Assembly: GCA_963923035.1 (NCBI GenBank)
Contig: CAWUKT010000014.1
Span: 37,432-101,431, forward strand
Source of the DNA: CAWUKT01 sp963923035
GTDB lineage: Bacteria; Bacteroidota; Bacteroidia; J057; JADKCL01
Length of the DNA stretch: 64,000 nt
Reading direction: 5' to 3'
The position numbers and the translations under genes are program-made. Within the stretch, counting starts at the first letter, position 1. Every line of letters begins with the position of its first letter. The notes beneath the pieces are model-generated. The model was not told where the DNA came from and did not search any database. It was given only the letters and a program-made list of their open reading frames with translations. Below are positions 53,085-62,400 of the stretch, piece after piece.

Positions 53085-53678
53085 TCAGGCGATTTCGCGT
53101 TCCAGGGCCAAGTAATGGGTCACGACCCCTGGACCAGTCCCCAAGGGAAATACGTGCAGGTCACAATTGTACTCCTGCCGGTTCTTGCGGTAGTTGACCA
53201 CCCGTTCCCGGAAGGGCTGCTGGGTGGAAATCTTCCCCCGAATCCGCTGCCGGGCCTCGGCAGTTGTCTTCTGCCCTTGCAGGAACCTCGGCGTCCGGCC
53301 GATGGCATCCTTGGCCGTGTACCCGGTCATTTTCGAAAATCCCTTGTCCACCCACTGAATGACCAGCTCATGATCGGTCAGCACCAAGGCTTCGTAGGAA
53401 TTCGACAGAACCGCCTGAAAATCAGTATCCCAATTGTGCTTACGCGAAAGCAGTTCAAGGACTTGTCGGTCCTGCCTGACCTTGCCCCGGACCCGTTGCT
53501 CCCAAAAGCAGGGAATATAGTGCTCCCAGGACAACAAGGGACTGAAGCGAAAATCCTGCGGCCTGACCTTGTGCTTGATGGCTTCGTATTCATTTTCTGG
53601 AATCGAATTCAAATAAAGGTCCAGTCCCATCATGTTGCTGAGATTGTCTTGGTAGGGGTCGTCTTTCTTGTAGTTCAT
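53085..53678 (-). CDS. PAS/LOV-like domain protein lacking the photoactive cysteine
   Basis: 197 residues. The N-terminal 80 are helical and charged. A PAS domain covers about 85-190, with LTDHELVIQWVDKGFSKMTGY and GRTPRFLQG (127-135). That motif is where LOV domains have GRNCRFLQG with the flavin-adduct cysteine; here it is Pro130. The NYRKN flavin-contact segment that follows is retained. No output domain is attached, so it may act through protein contacts as a small sensor or be a degenerate LOV. Downstream neighbour of the DUF71 gene but not clearly co-transcribed. Confidence 0.75.
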   Translation of the reverse strand: MNYKKDDPYQDNLSNMMGLDLYLNSIPENEYEAIKHKVRPQDFRFSPLLSWEHYIPCFWEQRVRGKVRQDRQVLELLSRKHNWDTDFQAVLSNSYEALVLTDHELVIQWVDKGFSKMTGYTAKDAIGRTPRFLQGQKTTAEARQRIRGKISTQQPFRERVVNYRKNRQEYNCDLHVFPLGTGPGVVTHYLALEREIA

Positions 53679-53729
53679 CGTAGGTGGGTAAGTTGATGGA
53701 GAGAGTAGGGCAATATTGAGTCAGAAAAG

Positions 53730-54425
53730 TCATGGGATGGGGAGCAAATCGCAAAACCAAAACCCATGTTGGGTCGGGCCATTGGTATACTCCCGGTAAA
53801 CCGGGTCCCCGATGGTGAAGGGGACCGGATGCTTGAAAATCGGTCCGGCATGGCAGAAGGTATGAAACTCACCGTTTTCTCCGCAGGGATCTACTCCGGG
53901 CGGAAGGTCAGCCAGAAAGTCTGCATCCAGGGATCGGCCAACAAAGGATTGGTCCAGCACGGAGGCATTCACCGCGACGACCACCGCCTGGAACTCCAGG
54001 GAGATAAATTCCTGGAGGAGGGAACGGGTATCCCGTTTCCAAAGGGGGAAAATGGCCTCCAGATTCAAGCCGTCCAGCAGACCTTCCCGGTATTTTCTCA
54101 AGTCCTCCAAATAGATGTCCCCAAACGCGACGTATTCAAAGTCTTGGTCGACGAGGAGGCTCAATTTCTCCTGCAAACGGTTTTCGTATTCCTGGTTGGA
54201 GGGATTGGCGGACAAACTGTACGTTCCTCCCGGAATCCCCAGCGCAGCCACCTGTTGCCGCAACAGTTCCACCCGGGTGCCGTGCATGGTGACCCGTTGC
54301 AGGGGCTCATTGATGGAAGTGAGCAGGTAGTCCACGGCGTAGCGGCCGTCCTGCAACAAATGATAGAGCGCCAGGGCGGAGTCTTTGCCGCTGCTCCAAT
54401 TGAAGCATGTCTTTGATGGGGCCAT
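53730..54425 (-). CDS. DUF71/COG2102 PP-loop ATPase (diphthine-ammonia-ligase family), B12-linked
   Basis: 231 residues from the ATG at 54425. PP-loop near the N-terminus, CFNWSSGKDSALAL, and the family's C-terminal CGENGEFHTFCHAGPIF. These are adenylating N-type ATP pyrophosphatases; one subgroup makes diphthamide in eukaryotes and archaea, another is linked to B12 salvage in bacteria. A cobalamin riboswitch lies upstream on the same strand, so the B12-linked role is likely. The frame is also open from an ATG at 54611, giving a 62-residue extension without family similarity; the true start is uncertain. Confidence 0.85.
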   Translation of the reverse strand: MAPSKTCFNWSSGKDSALALYHLLQDGRYAVDYLLTSINEPLQRVTMHGTRVELLRQQVAALGIPGGTYSLSANPSNQEYENRLQEKLSLLVDQDFEYVAFGDIYLEDLRKYREGLLDGLNLEAIFPLWKRDTRSLLQEFISLEFQAVVVAVNASVLDQSFVGRSLDADFLADLPPGVDPCGENGEFHTFCHAGPIFKHPVPFTIGDPVYREYTNGPTQHGFWFCDLLPIP

Positions 54426-54785
54426 TCCTGGATTTTGGAAGGTTGAGCCGCTTCCAACTGGTAGGGTGTCGCCCTCAGGTCCAAGACCACCGATCTCCAA
54501 TGTCCGCTCCTCGCCCGTACGGGTGGGACCAGCCATCGAGACAGTCGGGGAAGACCCTCCGCTCAGTTGATTCAGATCGATACTTGATAAAGGCGAATGG
54601 TATGTAGGCATCAATTACCGGGATCAATTTCTACCAGTCGATTGCTGATTTCAGCTTTGCCAACACACGGAAGATGGGGGAGAGGTGGATGAACAAGGCC
54701 GGACTTCAAAGGGCTGAACCCCGAAAGCGATCATTCATGCACCAAACTTGACCACTTGCTTTAAACCGCGAAAGCAAAGTCAAAT

Positions 54786-54946
54786 CAAAACAGGCAGGTC
54801 TCCTGACTTCGTACCAACTTTGCTTCCTTCCCGCTTATGCAGTGGATATACAACAAAGTCTGTTGAGGTTACTTACAGTTGCGCGACAGTACCGGATTCA
54901 CACCGGATTCCCTTTTAAGGCACCTTAAGCGTCACCTATTTTGTCT
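54786..54946 (-). promoter_or_regulatory. Cobalamin riboswitch
   Basis: Read leftward: AGGTGACGC near 54936, GGGAATCCGGTGTGAATCCG (B12 element core), then TACTGTCGCGCAACTGTAAG, a variable arm, AAGTCAGGAGACCTGCCTG near 54788-54805. These are the conserved blocks of the adenosylcobalamin riboswitch in the usual order and spacing. It should switch off the downstream DUF71 gene when cobalamin is plentiful. Confidence 0.93.
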
Positions 54947-55077
54947 GATGAAAATCACATGAAAGAACGATCAGTGGAATGAAGGTACGACTAATTTGAT
55001 TCCCCGGCGCTGCTCGAAGCCGATTTGGGCTCAATGGAGGTTTACCAGAATCTTTGGTCCTTGGATCTTCAGCCTGC

Positions 55078-56010
55078 TTAGGTGAAGATGTATTTTACAA
55101 ATCCGTTTCCAGCGTTCAAGGTGCCTGCCGTGATTCCCTGTTGGTCAAAGATCTGCTCATTGAACCCACCATGAGCATTGGCGGTTACCCGGACGCCCAC
55201 CATGTGGCCTACCGCGCCTGGAGCAGGATTGTTGATATAGGTCACGCAAAGATAATCTCCCGCTCCCCCGAGGTTCGCCCAATTGATCGCTCCCCACCCC
55301 ATCACGCCGCTGTGCTCAAGGGTCAGTCCATAGTGGTTCACATAAAGATTCAAGTAGTCTGAATCGGTTCGATAATCCAGTCCCTGGTTCACGCTGTACT
55401 GATGGTGCTGTTGGTTGGTTCCCACCGCACCTGTCCCCGGGACATTTTTCCCCAAGGAGTTAAGGGCTTGAATGACACAGGCCTGACCAGCTACATATCC
55501 CCCCGGAACTGCCGCCGAGTTATCGCCCATATCAGCGGGTTCCATGATGGCATGGGTGGCCGTTGGAACTGCACCGGGGAGCGCCCATGCGTTGTTATAG
55601 CTGTAAACAGTGTTCTCGTCATTGAACTGCTGCATCAGGGTCTGCCGGTCAGCTTGCACATTGACTCCGGCCAAGTTCATGTCGGTGGTCAATCCTGCCC
55701 CGGTTTGAACCGCGGGATTCCCTCCCAGGATGGTTTGCAAGCCTGCGGTATAGGTTCCAATATTGAAATTGGCAGCTTGGGATCTCCGGACTGAGCGCGG
55801 AGCATATACATTGTTCCCCACCGCTACCAGACGCTGGACGGGAGTGGACGAGGGCCCCTTCTTCATTTGAAGGGTGGAGGCCTCCGGTCCCGATGCCGGG
55901 GGAGAGAAGCTGGGCATGCTGTCATTGCCCTCAAAGGCACTGCTTCCAACAAAATTGGAATGGTCGGATTGCTCCTGCCCAAAGGAGTCTTGTTTCTGAA
56001 CGGTATCCAT
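55078..56010 (-). CDS. Leader-bearing papain-like cysteine protein
   Basis: 310 residues. Leader of about 60 residues without a signal peptide: Gln/Ser/Asp-rich, then ASTLQMKKGPSSTPVQRLV. The rest has Cys178 in GQACVIQALNSLG, His269 in GAVGHMVGVRV and Asp289 in IFDQQG, in the Cys-His-Asp order of papain-like or C39/C70-like cysteine proteases. The C-terminus is short (GNGFVKYIFT). It may cleave or deamidate a target-cell protein. The leader ties it to the other leader-bearing proteins. No adjacent immunity-like gene recognised. Confidence 0.68.
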   Translation of the reverse strand: MDTVQKQDSFGQEQSDHSNFVGSSAFEGNDSMPSFSPPASGPEASTLQMKKGPSSTPVQRLVAVGNNVYAPRSVRRSQAANFNIGTYTAGLQTILGGNPAVQTGAGLTTDMNLAGVNVQADRQTLMQQFNDENTVYSYNNAWALPGAVPTATHAIMEPADMGDNSAAVPGGYVAGQACVIQALNSLGKNVPGTGAVGTNQQHHQYSVNQGLDYRTDSDYLNLYVNHYGLTLEHSGVMGWGAINWANLGGAGDYLCVTYINNPAPGAVGHMVGVRVTANAHGGFNEQIFDQQGITAGTLNAGNGFVKYIFT

Positions 56011-56388
56011 AAGTAAAAAGCCTAAAAAAAGTGTCTACAAATATTCCTGCCCTCAATATAGGAAAATTCAGCTTGATAGGAACACTTGCTGACCGGGGCT
56101 TGGGGGCCTTATGGTTCTGGGAAGAAGACCTTTGACCTCGGGATGAAGGAAGAGATGGGTGGGGAAATGGAGAAATGCGCAGATATGAAAATGGAATCAA
56201 TGGGGAAATGGAGGAATGGGGGAATGAGGAATGGAAAATGTCCTTGGTAATGCTGTCTTATGGGATCTGCGGTAGGTGTCGGAGGCGAACTGTTGGAGCT
56301 CCCGCGTGAGCGGAGCGACTGCCGGAGGGACCGCCCGGCGCGTATGCGCCGGGACCGCCCTAATCTATAAGAAAGCAGGTGGGCATTT
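56011..56388. repeat. Intergenic spacer with purine-rich repeat and GC-rich palindromes
   Basis: 56140-56240 is purine-rich, including TGAAAATGGAATCAATG (56186-56202), identical to 46010-46026. Then two hairpins: GCTCC/GGAGC (56298-56316) and CCCGGCGC-gtat-GCGCCGGG (56334-56353), the latter with a perfect eight-base stem flanked by GGACCGCCC and GGGACCGCCC. They resemble a REP-type intergenic element and may end the DUF779 transcript. No gene. Confidence 0.5.
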
Positions 56389-56733
56389 CTACTCCCCGGC
56401 CTTCTCCATCGCCTTCGAGTGCATGATGAAGCGCTTGCCCTTCGGAATCTCCAGCGAGAAGCTGCTGCCGCGGCCGTCCACCACGTCCAGGGTCAGGTGG
56501 AAAAACTGCCAGTAGGTGTACTGGTCCTTGGCCATCCAGAGCTTGACGCCGCCGAATTCGCCGACTTCCACATCGCTTTCGCCCATCCGGAATTCGCCTT
56601 CGGGGAAGCACATCGGCTGGGAACCATCGCAACAGCCGCCGCTCAGGTGGAAGACCAGCGGGCCGTTTTCGTGGGTCAATTCCTCGATCAGGGACCGGGC
56701 CGCATCGGTGGTATGGTATTCTTGTTGTGCCAT
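56389..56733 (-). CDS. DUF779 protein
   Basis: 114 residues from the ATG at 56733, the family's usual length (an upstream in-frame extension overlaps the spacer only). It carries FHLSGGCCDGSQPMCFPEGEF, the DUF779 cysteine signature, and a WQFFHLTLDVVDGRGSSFSLE core. DUF779 genes commonly sit beside ExaC/AldB-type aldehyde dehydrogenases, as here (62 bases downstream of one). The conserved cysteines suggest metal binding or a redox role in aldehyde oxidation. Exact function unknown. Confidence 0.88.
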   Translation of the reverse strand: MAQQEYHTTDAARSLIEELTHENGPLVFHLSGGCCDGSQPMCFPEGEFRMGESDVEVGEFGGVKLWMAKDQYTYWQFFHLTLDVVDGRGSSFSLEIPKGKRFIMHSKAMEKAGE

Positions 56734-56794
56734 AGGGGAAAGGGTTAAAAAAAGCAGCCCCCGAAGGAGCTGCCATTCCACTTATATAGGAGTA

Positions 56795-58324
56795 CTAGAA
56801 GAATCCCAACTTCTCTTTTCCGTAGGAAATGAGCATGTTCTTGGTTTGGTAATAGTGATTCAGCATCATCTTGTGGGTCTCGCGGCCGAAGCCGGACTTC
56901 TTGTAGCCACCGAAGGGGGCATGGGCGGGGTACGCGTGGTAGCAGTTGACCCAGACCCGGCCGGCCTGGATGGCGCGAGGAACGGTGTACAGCTCGTGGG
57001 CATCGCGGGTCCAAACACCAGCACCGAGCCCGTAGAGGGTATCGTTTGCGATCTCAATGGCTTCTTCCACGGTCTTGAAGGTGGTCACGGAGGTCACCGG
57101 GCCGAAGATTTCTTCCTGGAAGACGCGCATCTTGTTGTGGCCCTTGAAGATGGTCGGCTGGATATAGTACCCGTTTTCGAGGCCGCTGTTGAGGGACATC
57201 TTGTCACCGCCGCAGAGGACTTCGGCGCCTTCGTCCCGCCCAATATTGAAGTAGGACATGATCTTCTCGTACTGGTCATTGCTGGCCTGGGCGCCCATCA
57301 TAGTCGAGGGATCGAGCGGGTTGCCCATCTTGATGTCCTTGGTGCGCTGGACAACACGTTCCATGAAGCGGTCGTAGATGTCTTCCTGCACGAGGATCCG
57401 GGAGGGACAGGTACAGACCTCGCCCTGGTTCAGGGCGAACATGACCGCACCTTCGACACACTTGTCGAAGAAGGCGTCGTCGGCATCGGCGATGGAGGAG
57501 AAGAAGATGTTCGGGCTCTTGCCACCGAGTTCCATGGTCACGGGGATCAGGTTTTCGGAGGCGTACTGCATGATGAGGCGGCCGGTGGTGGTTTCACCGG
57601 TGAAGGCGACCTTGGCGACGCGGGGAGACTGGGCGAGGGGCTTGCCGGCTTCGACGCCGAATCCGGTGACGATGTTGAGGACGCCGGGAGGGAGGACGCC
57701 TTCGATCAGCTCCATGAGGCACATGATGCTGGTCGGGGTCTGCTCGGCGGGCTTGACGACCACACAACAACCGGCGGCGAGGGCCGGGGCGATTTTCCAG
57801 GAGGCCATAAGGAGGGGGAAGTTCCAGGGAATGATCTGGCCGACCACGCCGATGGGTTCTTTCAGGGAGATGGAGACGGTGGACGAATCCAGCTCGGAGA
57901 TGCTGCTCTCTTCGGCGCGGATGACACCGGCGAAGTAGCGGAAGTGGTCGATGCAGAGGGGAAGGTCTGCCGCCATGGTCTCGCGGATGGCCTTGCCGTT
58001 GTCGATGGTCTCGATGGTGGCGAGGTATTCGAGGTTCGCCTCCATGATGTCGGCGATTTTGAGGAGGGCATTGGAGCGGTCGGTGGCGGAGGAATGGCTC
58101 CAGGCCGGGAAGGCCTTGTGGGCGGCGTCGAGGGCGAGGTCGATGTCCTCTTTGGTGGAGCGGGCGGCCTGGGTAAAGGGCAATCCGATCACCGGCGAGA
58201 TATTGTCGAAGTATTCTCCGCGGGTCGGCTTGACCCATTCACCGCCAATGAAATTTTGATATTGTGGCTTGAATTCCACAGACTTTCCGACGAAGGGAAA
58301 GGTTACAGGTGCTAATGTTTCCAT
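56795..58324 (-). CDS. Aldehyde dehydrogenase, acetaldehyde dehydrogenase (ExaC/AldB)-like
   Basis: 509 residues. PWNFPLLMASWKIAPALAAG and FTGETTTGRLIMQ (cofactor binding), MELGGKSPNIFF (catalytic Glu region), and Cys304 in QGEVCTCPSRI as nucleophile. The CTC motif and the C-terminal GGYKKSGFGRETHKMML are typical of acetaldehyde/chloroacetaldehyde dehydrogenases that pair with DUF779. It oxidises aldehydes to acids with NAD+. Divergent from an AraC regulator gene and probably controlled by it. Confidence 0.93.
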   Translation of the reverse strand: METLAPVTFPFVGKSVEFKPQYQNFIGGEWVKPTRGEYFDNISPVIGLPFTQAARSTKEDIDLALDAAHKAFPAWSHSSATDRSNALLKIADIMEANLEYLATIETIDNGKAIRETMAADLPLCIDHFRYFAGVIRAEESSISELDSSTVSISLKEPIGVVGQIIPWNFPLLMASWKIAPALAAGCCVVVKPAEQTPTSIMCLMELIEGVLPPGVLNIVTGFGVEAGKPLAQSPRVAKVAFTGETTTGRLIMQYASENLIPVTMELGGKSPNIFFSSIADADDAFFDKCVEGAVMFALNQGEVCTCPSRILVQEDIYDRFMERVVQRTKDIKMGNPLDPSTMMGAQASNDQYEKIMSYFNIGRDEGAEVLCGGDKMSLNSGLENGYYIQPTIFKGHNKMRVFQEEIFGPVTSVTTFKTVEEAIEIANDTLYGLGAGVWTRDAHELYTVPRAIQAGRVWVNCYHAYPAHAPFGGYKKSGFGRETHKMMLNHYYQTKNMLISYGKEKLGFF

Positions 58325-58378
58325 AATTTTTGTTTTACTTCAGCACCATTTTACCGAACAAACCACCGACTCAACGGG

Positions 58379-58409
58379 ACAATCTTCCAAAAAACTAGCA
58401 CAATCTTCC
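58379..58409. promoter_or_regulatory. Candidate AraC-type operator (direct repeat, 21-bp spacing)
   Basis: ACAATCTTCC at 58379-58388 and again at 58400-58409, exactly 21 bases start to start, in the intergenic region between the aldehyde dehydrogenase and its divergent AraC gene. Two same-face direct half-sites are typical of AraC-family binding. Confidence 0.5.
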
Positions 58410-58476
58410 CAGCCCGGCCGATTGCGCATTTTTTTCCCTATATTCTTCATGTGATCTGAAAAATGAGGTAAGTAGT

Positions 58477-59433
58477 ATGCGTTATCAACGACCCACCCCC
58501 TTCCAGCTGGTGGACATTCGAAACATGCAATCCCTGGTGGAGCACCGCTCGCGGTTCACCCTGGACCACTGTGAGTTGAATGTATTTGAGACGCGGGAAA
58601 AGGCGGAGCAGTTTTACCTGGCCTTCCGGGGATTTGCGGTGACGTCGATGTTGCGGGGGAAAAAGATCATGCACCTGGACGGGTACAAGGAGTTTGAGTA
58701 TGTGCCGGGCGAAACCGTATTGGCGCCGGTGGGCAGCAGCATGCGGATTGATTTTCCCGAGGCCGAGCTGAACCGCCCGACCCAATGTACGGCGCTGGTC
58801 CTGGACCCGGGCTACCTCCAACACCAGGTGCACCAGATCAACGAGCAGCATCCGGGCGACCTCATTCGGACAGATGAATGGCAGGTGGATTGGACGGATA
58901 TTTTCCTCCAGAACGACGAGGCCCTGGCCCGGGTGAGTTCCCGCATGTTGCGGGTCTTCACGTCGAACGACCCCCTCAAGGACCTCCACGCCGAGCTCAT
59001 CATCAAGGAACTGGTCCTCTGCCTCCTCCGCCTCCAGTACCAGAACACCCTGGCCGAAGACGCCGCCCACAACCCCAATTCCCATCCCTTTGCGGCCGTG
59101 CTTCGCTTCATCCAGGAAAACCTCACCGACAATATCCGCATCGAAGAACTCTGCCGGATCGCCCACATGAGCAAGTCCCGGTTCTACCGCCTGTTCACGG
59201 ACCATACCGGCATGACACCCCTCCAAATGATCCAGGAGCAGCGCATCCGCCACGCCAAGCACCTCTTACGGTCGCCGGATGTGAACATCAAGGAAGTCGC
59301 ATACGCCGCTGGCTTCAACGACCCCAACTATTTCTCCCGGATGTTCAAGAAGCAGGAAGGCATGACGCCCCGCCAGTACCGCCGCCGCAACCTCGCCCAA
59401 CCCTTCAAGTCGGTCCAGCCCCTCGCCGGTTAG
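58477..59433 (+). CDS. AraC-family transcriptional regulator
   Basis: 318 residues. N-terminal ligand-like domain (AraC_N type) with FRGFAVTSMLRGKKIMHL and the PGETVLAPVGSSMRIDFP segment. C-terminal HTH pair (about 205-310): IRIEELCRIAHMSKSRFYRLF and a second helix set INIKEVAYAAGFNDPNYFSRMFK-like, ending GMTPRQYRR. It is divergent from the aldehyde dehydrogenase-DUF779 pair, its probable target; a 21-bp direct repeat lies between. Confidence 0.94.
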   Translation: MRYQRPTPFQLVDIRNMQSLVEHRSRFTLDHCELNVFETREKAEQFYLAFRGFAVTSMLRGKKIMHLDGYKEFEYVPGETVLAPVGSSMRIDFPEAELNRPTQCTALVLDPGYLQHQVHQINEQHPGDLIRTDEWQVDWTDIFLQNDEALARVSSRMLRVFTSNDPLKDLHAELIIKELVLCLLRLQYQNTLAEDAAHNPNSHPFAAVLRFIQENLTDNIRIEELCRIAHMSKSRFYRLFTDHTGMTPLQMIQEQRIRHAKHLLRSPDVNIKEVAYAAGFNDPNYFSRMFKKQEGMTPRQYRRRNLAQPFKSVQPLAG

Positions 59434-59441
59434 CCCTTCCC

Positions 59442-62400
59442 TCAATCCTGCACCGTAACCTTCCGCACCGCCCGCTCATCTCCCAATTCCAGCCGGAGGA
59501 GGTAGACGCCCGAGGCCAATCCCCCCAAGTCCATTTCTGTTTTGATCCATTCCGAGGCCGCCGCAACCCGGTATTCCCGCAAGACCTTCCCGCTCAGGTC
59601 CGTGACCTCGACGATTCCGGCGTGGATGCCGTCGCCCTGGTATTCAAGGAAGATGCGTTGAGACGTGGGATTGGGGTAAACGAGGATGGTATTCGAAAGG
59701 CCGGGGGCCAAAGTGGAGACGAGACAATTGATGGTGACGGAGAATGAAGCCGTGTCGAGGCCGCATCCGTTTCCGGCGACCAGGGTGACGGTATAGGTGC
59801 CATTTCCAGCGAAGGTGAAGTCGTGGACAGGGTTTTGTTGGGTAGAAACCGAGGAATTGTCCCCGAAGTCCCAGCTCCAGTTCGTCGTGGGGTCTCCCGT
59901 TGAGAGATCGGAGAAAGCGACGAGGGGACAGTTGCTGGTATCGGCTGCGGCCTGGGCCGCGGGGCGGTCCTGGACCGAGAATGTGATGGCCGAAATGTTG
60001 GTGGAGCAATTGCTCCCGACATCGCCCACGGAAGAGATGGTCTGTCCATCCACCAGGCTGGTGGTGACATAGGTATTGGCCGGTCCGGATTGGACGGGAG
60101 TGCCGTCCACGAAGAAGTTGAATTGGGTCACGCCCGCCGCGGAAGCGGTGAAGGTGACGGAATCGCCCGCGCAGATCGACGAATCGGGATCGCTGGCGCT
60201 CAGGGTCAGGGCATGGGGCCCGGCATTGAGGTAGGCAGCCTGGACCAGGGTATCCGCGCCATTGGCGTTGGTGCCGCTCAGGGACACGGAATAGAGGCCG
60301 GGGGCATTGACGACAATTTGCGGATGCTGAGAAGTCGCATTGGTGCCGTTCACGAAGCTGAAGGCCGCGGGCTGGATGTCCCAAAGCCAATTGTTGGTAT
60401 AGGTGGAGGCATCGGTGAAGGTGATGGTATCCCCGGGGCAAACGACCTGACGGTCGGCCGAGAAGTCCATGCGGGGCAAGGTCTCGAGGTTCACATCGTC
60501 GATGGCCAGGTCAGCGGCCCAGCCGCTGCCCGTCCGGCCCCGGAACCGCACAAGGACCTGTTGGCCGGCAAACGGCCCCAGGTCCACCTCCTGCTCCAAC
60601 CAATTGTTGCCCTGGTCCCCCACAATCGGCGGGATGACATCCAGGATCCATTCCCCCTCCACATTCACATCCACCGCCAAGGACCCAATGGCATTCCCCA
60701 GCATATGGTACCAGAAGGACAGCGTGGCTTGGTTCGTCCCCCGCAAATCCAGACACGGACTGTGCAACTGCGCCTCGTGGTTTTGGCAGCCACTCCCCGA
60801 ATTGCCGGAGCCTTCCAGGTAGAGGTAATGGCCGTTGCCGGAGGTATGGTCGGCGGAGGGGCCGGTGCCCCCCGATCCGGTCGCCCCGGTATGGGTCCGG
60901 AAGTCAATGCTGTCGTGGTAGGCACCCGGCACATTGGGCACATTGAACCAATCCTGACTGAGCGTACAGGTGATGGATTCGCAGCCCCAGGCCGTATTGC
61001 AGGTGCTGAACTGGTCGAAATCCTGGGTATAGGAGGGCGTGACCGTCCCGGAGGCGTAGACCTCAAAGGTGGTGGTCAGGGTATCATTGCTCTGGTCCCC
61101 ATCCCCGGGAAAGTGGACCCAGGTTTTGAGGGTATAGACGCCGGGGCCGGGAAGGACCAGGCTGTCGGGGAAGGTATACGTGGTGGTCTGGCTGTTGGTG
61201 AGGGAAGTCGAAATGGTATGGGTGACCACATTCCCGGTCCCCAATTGGTAGCTGGCGGCGATTCCCATCATGGGAGACACCCCGATGGAGCTCACCTCAA
61301 TCGAAACCGGCAGAGGACGCCCGGCAAAGCAATCGGGCAGGAAGCCCGGTCCCGGCCCCACGATCCGGTCCAGCGAAGCATTGTAGGGAATGCAATTCAT
61401 GTTCCCGGCGGGACTTTCGTAGGCCACTGCCCGCCGCCCCGCGGCGTTCAGGTCGCCCAGGGCCCGTACACTCAACCAATTCGAGGACGTCGTGCTGAGC
61501 CCGTGGACCACGTGGGAAGTCCCCGTGACCGTCGCCACGGATGTCATGTACTTGGCCCCGAGGCGGTAGACCTCGTAGCCGGTCGCGCCGGGAACCGAGT
61601 CCCACGTAAACCGGCCGGAGTCGGCGCAGACCCAGGCCATCAAGAGGTTGTCCGGTATGGGGATGATAGAAAATGGAGCCTGGCTCGTACTGCTCAGGCT
61701 TCCTTGGTGAATCCGGACCAGGCACTGGCCGGAAATATAGGCCGGGACCGTAAAATCAAAGTAGCGGAGGGTATCGGACAGGTTGCTGCCAATGGTGGCC
61801 CAGGTCTGGCCGCTGTCCGCACTGAATTCCAGGGAAAAGGTCCCCACAGTCCCGTAGGCATCCCACTTGATGATCTGGTTTTCACCGGGAGCCCAGGTTT
61901 CTCCTCCCAGCGGGTGGGTCAGGATGAGGGTTTCGGGAACGAATTCATAGATCAGGTAAAAGGCCTGGGGACCCTGGGGAACGAGCCGGCCTTTGATCTT
62001 GGCCTGGAAGGTGCCGGCGGTGGGATTGTCGAGGGTGACCTGTTCCATATTGTTGAGGCTGTCCCGGCCCCGCGTGGCGGGTAGATTCAGGGAAACGGGA
62101 TTGCTGGCGGTGTCAAGTACCCAAGGCAAATAGGTGGTGGAGTTGGGGGCGGAAAGGGTGAGGTCAAGGTCGTTGACGAGGGCGGCGGGAGCCCCCGCCG
62201 TCGCTTCGTAATCGCTCCAATAGAGCATGGCCCGCAGCTGCTTGGTGCCGGCCGGCACATTCAATGAAATGTCCAGGCTGTCTCCATTGCTGATGCTATC
62301 GGCCATATAATGTCCCGCGGCAATGACTTCATAGGCTCGGCGGGCGTTGATCCGCCCGTAGCCATACTGGAAATCCGGACCGGGGTTGCCCAGATCGTCC

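Noticed and set aside
3101..54973. 14-base match TGAAAGAACGATCA at 3101 and 54960
   Set aside because: A match of this length is expected by chance several times in 64 kb on both strands; no shared context.
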